In this document: piece by piece, positions 1-5,318 of the stretch
Numbering within the stretch: the stretch's first letter is position 1
Layout: the number at the start of each line of letters is the position of its first letter
NCBI GenBank assembly: GCA_015065045.1
Contig: SVRB01000005.1
Span: 1 to 30,343 of the forward strand
Source of the DNA: Oscillospiraceae bacterium
GTDB taxonomy: Bacteria > Bacillota > Clostridia > Oscillospirales > CAG-272
DNA: 30,343 nt
Reading direction: 5' to 3'
Notes under the pieces: model-generated
Database searches by the model: none
Seen by the model: only the letters and a program-made list of their open reading frames with translations
Told to the model about the DNA's origin: nothing
Made by a program: the position numbers and the translations under genes

Positions 1-109
1 GATCCTCCCCTCCCCCTGACCCCACCCTTTCAAACGGCCGAGGGGGACACCCCCTCCGGTTTCCCCCCGTGTTTGCGGAAGATGTTTTGTTTTTGTAAGA
101 CAATAATAT
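1..109. other. C-rich non-coding left end with a GC hairpin
   Basis: No gene is supported here. The stretch is strikingly pyrimidine/C-rich on the plus strand, unlike the AT-rich intergenic DNA elsewhere in the window. It contains a perfect 7-bp hairpin, GAGGGGG (40-46), loop ACA, CCCCCTC (50-56). Read on the minus strand it loosely resembles the segment just downstream of repeat copy A (about 17716-17750), with GGAGGGG, TGTCCCC and CGTTT in the same order. It could therefore be the tail of a related repeat in opposite orientation. That relation is tentative. Confidence 0.4.
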
Positions 110-142
110 AAAAGGGACGCTTTGTTTAAAAGCGTCCTTTTG
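110..142 (-). terminator. Intrinsic terminator of the cation-efflux gene
   Basis: A hairpin with stem GGGACGCTTT/AAAGCGTCC lies immediately after the stop codon of the minus-strand transporter gene. It is flanked by A-runs on one side and T-runs on the other, so it could stop transcription from either side. Confidence 0.75.
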
Positions 143-144
143 TT

Positions 145-1326
145 TTAGTTTTTCTTGCGTGAATTCATATAGTTTCTGTCGACTGTTATTACCGTATTAT
201 AGGTCGGGTCGACTTTTCTGATTTCTTTTGTGATCATACAGCAAAATTCATCGTCGTTCGCCTTATATTCAAAAGGCAAGTTAACGTCAAAAATCAAATT
301 TGTATGCGTATCTCCGAACACTGCTCTGAAATCGTGCATCGTTATTGCTGAATCTTTTGTATGCAAAATGTTGAGGACTATAGATTTCAGCTCGTTAATT
401 TTCGGGTTATCCGTTTCGACGGGGTCGAGGTGTATAACGAGGTGGATATTCATGCTTTCGAGCACGTCGAATTCGATATTATCTATCGTATCGTGGCTTA
501 TCATAACGTTTGTACTTGCGGGAACCTCGGCGTGTACTGAAGCGAAGCATCTGCCGAATCCGTAGTTATGTACAACGAGGTCGTGTATGCCGATAACGCC
601 GTCGTAGCTCATTATCTTCTCAGTCAATTCTTTAACAAGCGCTTCATCGGGTGCTGAGCCAAGCAAGGGATCTGACGTTTCGATAATAAGCTTAATTCCC
701 GAATAAATAATAAATATTGCAACGGCAGCACCAAGCCAACCGTCGAGAATTACACCCGTTGCAAGACCGATTATGCTTCCGATCGCGACTACGGTCGTTG
801 AAATAACGTCGTTTATGCTATCGGTTGACGATGCGATAAGTGAGGTTGATTTTATTTTTTTACCTGCCGAGCGGTAAACTGCGCCCTGAAAAAGCTTTGC
901 CAACACTGTTGAAACGAGTATCGCGATAGAAACCACCGAATGCTTAGTCTCGGTCGGTGTAATGATCTTTTCTATCGAGCCTATAAGCAAATCGAAGCCG
1001 ATCGCCGTAATAAGCGAAGAAACAATAAGTCCGGAAATATATTCCATACGAGCGTGTCCGTAAGGGTGTTTTGCGTCGGCGGGCTTTCCTGCAATTTTAA
1101 AGCCGAAGAGAGTAATTACCGAAGACCCTGCATCGCATAAGTTGTTCATCGCGTCAGCCGTAATAGATATTGAAGCTGTCAGCGTTCCGAGTATTATCTT
1201 AACCAGAAACAAAAATGCGTTTGAGCAAATTCCGAAAATGCCCGTAAAGTTGCCGTAAGCGTTTCTGACCGACGGATCTGCCGTATCATCGGCGTTTTTT
1301 ATAAATAATTTAAACAGTAAATTCAT
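145..1326 (-). CDS. Cation diffusion facilitator (CDF) family metal transporter, probably Mn2+/Zn2+ efflux
   Basis: The product is a 393-aa inner-membrane proton/metal antiporter of the CDF family. Six hydrophobic segments fill roughly residues 30-225, followed by a cytoplasmic domain that looks longer than usual. The TM2 metal-site region reads ADAMNNLCDAGSS, aligning with DSLVDIGAS of E. coli FieF. The site is therefore N61-xxx-D65, paired with D169-xxx-D173 in TM5 (FieF has H-xxx-D there). From known family patterns an N/D plus D/D site suggests manganese rather than zinc, but I cannot settle the substrate. The family motif HPYGHAR is at residues 87-93. AAAGG about 10 bases upstream supports the start. 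It is the last gene of a probable three-gene minus-strand group. Confidence 0.9.
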   Translation of the reverse strand: MNLLFKLFIKNADDTADPSVRNAYGNFTGIFGICSNAFLFLVKIILGTLTASISITADAMNNLCDAGSSVITLFGFKIAGKPADAKHPYGHARMEYISGLIVSSLITAIGFDLLIGSIEKIITPTETKHSVVSIAILVSTVLAKLFQGAVYRSAGKKIKSTSLIASSTDSINDVISTTVVAIGSIIGLATGVILDGWLGAAVAIFIIYSGIKLIIETSDPLLGSAPDEALVKELTEKIMSYDGVIGIHDLVVHNYGFGRCFASVHAEVPASTNVMISHDTIDNIEFDVLESMNIHLVIHLDPVETDNPKINELKSIVLNILHTKDSAITMHDFRAVFGDTHTNLIFDVNLPFEYKANDDEFCCMITKEIRKVDPTYNTVITVDRNYMNSRKKN

Positions 1327-1360
1327 ATCAACTAACCTTTCGTGGTGTTAGATCTGTATC

Positions 1361-1846
1361 TTAATTTAAAATTATATCATTTTTAATTCTTTTTTCAAGA
1401 GCCTTAGCAAAAAACGCGTCGGGCTCGAAAACGATAACTTCCTTATCGTTTCCGCATTCAACAAACAAATAATAAAGCTCGTTTGAATAAACAGATAGGC
1501 TGTAGTTGTGTTTTTTTACGCCTTTTTCTAACTTTTTTGCCGTTTTTGCCTTGCATATATCCGAAATGTCCGAGTAATACAGTCTGCATACCGTATATTC
1601 TTTGTTTATCGTGCGGTTTATTATTATAAATTCGAAATCATCTAATATATATGTGTATGTGAAGGACAAATATCGGGTAACAACAAGCGTTGTCAGCATA
1701 ACGAGAACAACGCCTAAGGTGTTGAGTATAGTTGAAGCGAGGGTATCTGTAATTGTAGAAAAAGCAAAAAACACAAGCGCTGATATCGACAGCGTTATAC
1801 ATACTGCGATCGCTTGAATTCTGTTTCCTTTTGGTGTAAATTTCAT
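1361..1846 (-). CDS. Small two-TM membrane protein, bacterial PH-like
   Basis: I do not recognise a named family. The 161-aa product has two hydrophobic helices (about residues 11-31 and 38-57) and then a basic, beta-rich cytoplasmic part containing YILDDFEFIIINRTINKEY. That arrangement resembles small bacterial PH-like (YdbS/YcdF-type) membrane proteins, though the match is only by eye. The gene begins 6 bases after the phosphoesterase stop and has only a weak ribosome binding site, which suggests translational coupling. The cation transporter gene follows 34 bases downstream. The function is unknown. Confidence 0.65.
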   Translation of the reverse strand: MKFTPKGNRIQAIAVCITLSISALVFFAFSTITDTLASTILNTLGVVLVMLTTLVVTRYLSFTYTYILDDFEFIIINRTINKEYTVCRLYYSDISDICKAKTAKKLEKGVKKHNYSLSVYSNELYYLFVECGNDKEVIVFEPDAFFAKALEKRIKNDIILN

Positions 1847-1852
1847 AAAATC

Positions 1853-2368
1853 TTATTTTATAATGCCGTGAGACAGCAAAACTCCGTTTCCTTGAATTTC
1901 TATGATGCCGTATGACGAATAAACGTCATCTCTTGGCCTTGATATGCTTCCGGGATTGAAGATATAGAGCCCGTTTTCTCTTTGAAAGGGAAGTTTTTCA
2001 CCCGAGATATATTCGAGGTGCTTTCTGTGTGTATGGCCGTATATTATAACGTCGGCGTTATGCTCAAGCGCCGAGTAAATAAGCCTTGTCATACTGAAAT
2101 TAACGTCATATCTATGCCCGTGAGTCATAAAAAACTTCTTGCCGCACACTTCAAAAGTTTCATAGTTCTTTTCTTTTCTGAGAGAGAAAAAGCAGTCCTC
2201 GAAATTACCGTTTGCAGTAATGATGTTGTCGGGTGCGTTCTTCAATAATTCTATATCCTTTATTCCGTCGCCCGAATGTAACAAATATTGTGCATCCTTA
2301 TGGTATTCAATAGCCTTTTGCATATTATTCGGTCTTCCGTGGCTGTCGGAAAAAACAAGTATTTTCAT
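1853..2368 (-). CDS. YfcE/MJ0936-type metallophosphoesterase
   Basis: The 171-aa product is a compact calcineurin-like phosphodiesterase of the YfcE family, cytoplasmic and two-metal dependent. The full set of metal-ligand motifs is visible: DSHG (D8, H10), HSGDG (D34), GN (N55), THGH (H83/H85) and GHTH (H112/H114). FNPGS near residue 136 is also typical. Length matches the family. Family members hydrolyse phosphodiesters in vitro, but the physiological substrate is generally unknown. AAAGGA about 8 bases upstream fixes the start. In many Clostridia this gene sits beside rph/rdgB; neither is present here. It is the first gene of the minus-strand group and is divergent from the small-protein trio. 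Confidence 0.9.
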   Translation of the reverse strand: MKILVFSDSHGRPNNMQKAIEYHKDAQYLLHSGDGIKDIELLKNAPDNIITANGNFEDCFFSLRKEKNYETFEVCGKKFFMTHGHRYDVNFSMTRLIYSALEHNADVIIYGHTHRKHLEYISGEKLPFQRENGLYIFNPGSISRPRDDVYSSYGIIEIQGNGVLLSHGIIK

Positions 2369-2411
2369 ATAATATATCCTTTTTGCTTTGTAATTGTAAC
2401 GGTGCGCTGAA

Positions 2412-2440
2412 TTGATTCATATACTGCTTATGAAAATCAA
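2412..2440. promoter_or_regulatory. Imperfect inverted repeat in the divergent intergenic region
   Basis: TTGATTCATA and TATGAAAATCAA face each other across a short spacer, midway between the divergent phosphoesterase and small-protein genes. It could be an operator or an RNA hairpin. The CATATACT inside it sits 17 bases after an AC, vaguely like a SigK/SigE-type -10 element. This is weak evidence. Confidence 0.25.
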
Positions 2441-2476
2441 AAAACTCAAATACGTAATTATAGAAGGAGAGTATCT

Positions 2477-2722
2477 ATGGGAATTGATAAAAGACAAATA
2501 ATGAATAAGCTTGACGGACTCAGTGATGAGGATCTGGCAAACATCGTGCGCCAGATAGCCGAAAGTGCGGGAGTAAGCCATCGCCGCGCAGAGCAAACGG
2601 TATCCGATATGTCGAAGCTTAGAAGAAGTCTCAGCGGAATGACTGACAGAGATTTGCAGAATGCTTTATCTATGTTAGACGAGGATACGGTCAAAAACAT
2701 AAAAAAGCAAATGAATATGTAA
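2477..2722 (+). CDS. Small helical protein of unknown function (first of a trio)
   Basis: The 81-aa soluble product is predicted to be nearly all helical and has the charged heptad-like text LSDEDLANIVRQIAESAGVS and LSGMTDRDLQNALSMLDEDT. These look like two copies of an L-S/T-D-x-D-L helix-turn-helix unit, about residues 14-35 and 52-72. I recognise no named family. AGGAGA ends 8 bases before the ATG, so the start is secure. The next gene starts 15 bases after the stop, forming an apparent three-gene unit. Confidence 0.75.
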   Translation: MGIDKRQIMNKLDGLSDEDLANIVRQIAESAGVSHRRAEQTVSDMSKLRRSLSGMTDRDLQNALSMLDEDTVKNIKKQMNM

Positions 2723-2737
2723 AAAGGTGATGGCGAA

Positions 2738-3112
2738 ATGAACGGTTCTGCCGATATAAACGATATTATAAGCAAGCTGACGCAAAATCCCGATATGATG
2801 AAAAATCTTATGGGGGTAGCAAAAAATCTTATGAACAACGGCGAAAAGCCGAACGATAGCGCTCCTGTGTTTTCGGAAGGACATTCGGAAAAGCAGTGTA
2901 TCCACGAGCAAAAAAGCGAATGTCACAGCTGTGAAGAAAAGGAAACGAACCACAGAAAAAGGGGAGACGATGCTGAAAACTTAATTCGTCTGCTTTTGGC
3001 GTTAAGGCCGTTTGTCAGCCCCGAACGGTGCGCAAAAATAGATAATATAGTTAAGATATTAAAGCTTGTACAGTTAAGTGAAAAAACTGGTCTGTTGAAA
3101 TCGATATTATAA
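2738..3112 (+). CDS. Small Cys/His-containing protein of unknown function (second of a trio)
   Basis: The 124-aa product has three parts. An N-terminal helical segment with paired Met/Asn residues (DMMKNLMGVAKNLMNNG) comes first. A short Cys/His cluster follows (CIHEQKSECHSCEEKETNH, about residues 54-72) that could bind a metal. The C-terminal amphipathic helix pair is ALRPFVSPERCAKIDNIVKI. The last part resembles C-termini I recall from hypothetical proteins in many Clostridia, which I cannot name. AAAGGTGATGG precedes the ATG. The stop is 1 base before the next start, indicating translational coupling. Confidence 0.75.
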   Translation: MNGSADINDIISKLTQNPDMMKNLMGVAKNLMNNGEKPNDSAPVFSEGHSEKQCIHEQKSECHSCEEKETNHRKRGDDAENLIRLLLALRPFVSPERCAKIDNIVKILKLVQLSEKTGLLKSIL

Positions 3113-3113
3113 A

Positions 3114-3734
3114 ATGTATAGCAAAACTTATGCAAATAAGCGAAAGCGAGATGATGTGATGTATAGCCGATCCACAAGCAAAAACGGGTATTTTTCGTAC
3201 AAAAATCCACCCGTAAAGCAGCATCGAACCAATGCTGTGCCGCAGAACTTATCTGCCGACAGAGTTGATGATAGCAGAAACGAAAGACCGATTGAGAATA
3301 ATCGTGCGGATAACATAAACAATGCTCCCGATACTCCGCCGATGTCTCCTCAAATGCCGATAGCTCCGCCGAATTATCGCGGAATGATATATGAAATGGA
3401 GCAAATAGTTGAGCCTGCAGAGGGGATAGACCGACTCGTCAGAAACGATCAATCATACACGGACTTTGAGAGAAGGCCCGGAAGACGTAATTATATGCAA
3501 AACCGAGCCGATAATTCTCCCGTATTCTCAAATACGGCAGCTGAAAAGCGTTGCTGTGAAAAAAGTCAAGAAAAAACGCCCGAACGAAACGGACTTCAGA
3601 GTATTATCGACGGTTTGCGCGATAAAAAGCTGCAGCCTGAGGATATCTTGATATGCGCTTTGATAATCCTTATGCTGAACAGCAGCTCCGAAGACGACAT
3701 TCTTATGGTTCTGGCGCTGATGATGTTGCTATAA
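3114..3734 (+). CDS. Disordered protein with a hydrophobic acidic C-terminal tail (third of a trio)
   Basis: The 206-aa product is mostly low-complexity, polar and Pro/Asn/Arg-rich (about residues 1-150). It ends in a hydrophobic module with LQPEDILICALIILMLNSSS followed by EDDILMVLALMMLL. Similar Leu-rich tails with Asp/Glu punctuation occur at the ends of uncharacterised clostridial proteins. The start is uncertain: the ATG at 3114 is coupled to the previous stop but has no clear ribosome binding site. A second ATG at 3159 begins a near repeat of the first residues (MYSKT versus MYSRS). The gene converges on the pyridoxamine kinase gene with only 6 bases between stops. Confidence 0.7.
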   Translation: MYSKTYANKRKRDDVMYSRSTSKNGYFSYKNPPVKQHRTNAVPQNLSADRVDDSRNERPIENNRADNINNAPDTPPMSPQMPIAPPNYRGMIYEMEQIVEPAEGIDRLVRNDQSYTDFERRPGRRNYMQNRADNSPVFSNTAAEKRCCEKSQEKTPERNGLQSIIDGLRDKKLQPEDILICALIILMLNSSSEDDILMVLALMMLL

Positions 3735-3740
3735 TAAGTG

Positions 3741-4589
3741 TTAAAGCCCTAACTTTTTGATAAGTGACGGTAATTCTTGCTCGAAATAAACTCCGTATCT
3801 TGTGTCAGCTTTGGCGTCTCTTGTTCTTATAATGGAATCCTCGGTAAAATCAACGGCTATTTTCGTTGATTCGGCGAGGGTTTTGTTATTTAACAGACCC
3901 GAAAGGAGAGCTGATGCAAAAACGTCGCCCGTTCCGTGATAAAAGCCTTCAATACGTGGTGCCAAAAATACGCTGAAAGAGTCAACTTCGGGCTCATAAC
4001 AAGCGGCGCCGACGTTGTTTTCGTCAAAGCAAACGCCCGTGAGGACGATTCTTTTACAGCCAAACGTTGAAATTTCCTTCATTACGTCTTTTATGTAAGC
4101 TTCGGTGTAAGGTCCCTCTGTATAATCCTTGCCAAGCAAGAACAAAGCCTCGGTAATATTAGGAACGATCACGTCGGCTCTTCCGCAGAGTTTTTTCATA
4201 CCGTCGAGGTATTCTTCGCTTATTCCGGCGTAAAATCTGCCTGCATCACCCATGACGGGATCGACCATAATGAACGTGTTATCATCCTTAAATATATCTA
4301 TGAACTCGTTTACTTTTTCGATCTGAGCCGAGCTTCCGAGATAACCGCTGTAAATAGCGTCAAATCTTCTGTCGAGCGACTGCCAATGCTTCATGATCTT
4401 GGTCATTTCGTCGGTAAGATCAAGGAAAAAGTAATCCGTAAAACCGCCCGTATGCGTGGACAATAAAGCTGTCGGCAAAACCGACGTCTCTATGCCTGCC
4501 GCAGATAACACGGGACAAGCTACTGTAACCGAGCATCTTCCCATTCCGGATATATCGTTTATTGTAACTGCTTTCTTTTGAAGAGCCAT
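3741..4589 (-). CDS. pdxY: Pyridoxamine/pyridoxal kinase (ribokinase fold)
   Basis: The product phosphorylates pyridoxal or pyridoxamine with ATP in the vitamin B6 salvage pathway, in the cytoplasm. The family signature is clear: NDISGMGRCS near the N-terminus, LSTHTGGF, VDPVMGD in the middle, and YHGTGDVFAS near residue 222, holding the GTGD anion hole and catalytic Asp. I start the protein at the ATG at 4589, giving 282 aa. GAGG lies about 7 bases upstream and the conserved sequence begins at once. An in-frame ATG at 4661 would add 24 residues unlike the family and overlap the promoter. The gene is monocistronic. PdxY and PdxK cannot be separated by eye. Confidence 0.9.
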   Translation of the reverse strand: MALQKKAVTINDISGMGRCSVTVACPVLSAAGIETSVLPTALLSTHTGGFTDYFFLDLTDEMTKIMKHWQSLDRRFDAIYSGYLGSSAQIEKVNEFIDIFKDDNTFIMVDPVMGDAGRFYAGISEEYLDGMKKLCGRADVIVPNITEALFLLGKDYTEGPYTEAYIKDVMKEISTFGCKRIVLTGVCFDENNVGAACYEPEVDSFSVFLAPRIEGFYHGTGDVFASALLSGLLNNKTLAESTKIAVDFTEDSIIRTRDAKADTRYGVYFEQELPSLIKKLGL

Positions 4590-4640
4590 TTTTTTGCCTC
4601 GTAAAACCTTTCGCGGAATTAGTTGTTTGCAACGGCATAT

Positions 4641-4669
4641 ATTATAACACATCTCGCTCAAAAATACAA
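4641..4669 (-). promoter_or_regulatory. SigA-type promoter of the pyridoxamine kinase gene
   Basis: Read on the minus strand, TTGTAT (4669-4664), a 17-base spacer and TATAAT (4646-4641) form a good vegetative promoter. It lies about 50 bases upstream of the chosen kinase start. This supports the shorter start codon, because the longer one would lie inside the promoter. Confidence 0.7.
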
Positions 4670-5108
4670 CAAAATTATGCTAATTTGCCTTTTGCAATCA
4701 AAAATAGAACAAAATATTAAGAAGTTTACAGAAAGTTTACAAATTTTTATGTTAAAATGATTATAAGTTAACAGAAATGGACGTTTGTGCAAAATGTACA
4801 AATGTAGAAAAAAAGGCCAAATATAAGTGCAAGTTGCACAAAAAACGCTCCGTTTTTTATACAATGATATCAAAAAGAAAGAGTAAATGTAGTTTACCAA
4901 AGTGTTAAAAACACAGAATAATTGTTAATAAAAGCGAAAATAACACAATAAAACGGCTGTGCAAAGGGGATAAAAGTAAATAAAACTTACCATACAGCAG
5001 AAAGCCACAAAAAGCGTGAATTATGGCTAAAAACAGCATATAAAGCAAAAAAACGGGTATAGGGAGAAAAAACACTATATATAATAAGAGAAAACGGGTG
5101 CTATTCTC
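4670..5108. promoter_or_regulatory. Long AT-rich intergenic region with candidate operators
   Basis: This non-coding stretch lies between the divergent kinase gene and the transporter operon. It holds a tandem GTTTACA (4724-4741). It also holds three copies of a TGTGCAA core: TTTGTGCAAAAT at 4784-4795, a minus-strand TTTGTGCAACT at 4832-4842, and CTGTGCAAAG at 4957-4966. One copy forms a perfect palindrome, GTGCAAGTTGCAC (4827-4839). Another is a quasi-palindrome, TTGTGC-AAAAT-GTACAA (4785-4801). The same core lies upstream of the OppA-like gene at 20106. These could be sites for a LacI/GntR-type regulator. No gene is supported in this stretch. Confidence 0.45.
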
Positions 5109-5137
5109 TTGACTTTTTTTGGTGTGTGTGGTATTAT
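5109..5137 (+). promoter_or_regulatory. SigA-type promoter of the seven-gene transporter operon
   Basis: TTGACT (5109-5114), a 17-base spacer and TATTAT (5132-5137) form a strong vegetative promoter. Initiation is expected near 5145, giving a leader of about 175 bases before the first start codon. Confidence 0.7.
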
Positions 5138-5144
5138 TATTTCG

Positions 5145-5318
5145 CACTAAATTATGGCTTTTCCGATATGTTTTATCGGATGATAAAGGGTATGACGCAG
5201 TACTACGCTTGCTGAAAGGCGGGCGCGGTAGTGTTTTTTGCGTTTTTTTATACTGAAATGCAGTTCCCTGCCCTAAAAAACGTGTTAAGTTTATCAAAAT
5301 CTTATGGGAGGAAAAACC
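5145..5318 (+). promoter_or_regulatory. Structured 5' leader of the transporter operon, candidate attenuator
   Basis: The leader contains a perfect hairpin TCCGATA-TGTTT-TATCGGA (5162-5180). A longer structure follows in which ACGCA (5195-5199) can pair with TGCGT (5239-5243), and ACTAC (5202-5206) with GTAGT (5228-5232). It ends in a T-run (5243-5249), as in an intrinsic terminator. A small GCAG-TTCC-CTGC hairpin is at 5260-5271. I do not recognise a known riboswitch, T-box or CRE element. GGGAGG at 5306-5311 is the ribosome binding site. Confidence 0.45.

Noticed and set aside
2458..3322. Minus-strand hydrophobic open frames opposite the small-protein trio
   Set aside because: The plus-strand frames have good ribosome binding sites and coupling; the minus-strand frames have none and look like antisense of Lys/Asn/Arg-rich text.
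4658..5297. Minus-strand open frames in the region upstream of the transporter operon
   Set aside because: Sequence is Phe/Leu/Tyr-rich as expected from AT-rich DNA, overlaps the promoter and leader, and lacks start signals.
5145..5318. Known riboswitch or T-box
   Set aside because: I compared by eye with remembered core motifs of TPP, SAM, purine, preQ1, c-di-GMP, glycine, THF, ZTP and T-box elements and found no convincing match; listed only as a candidate attenuator.
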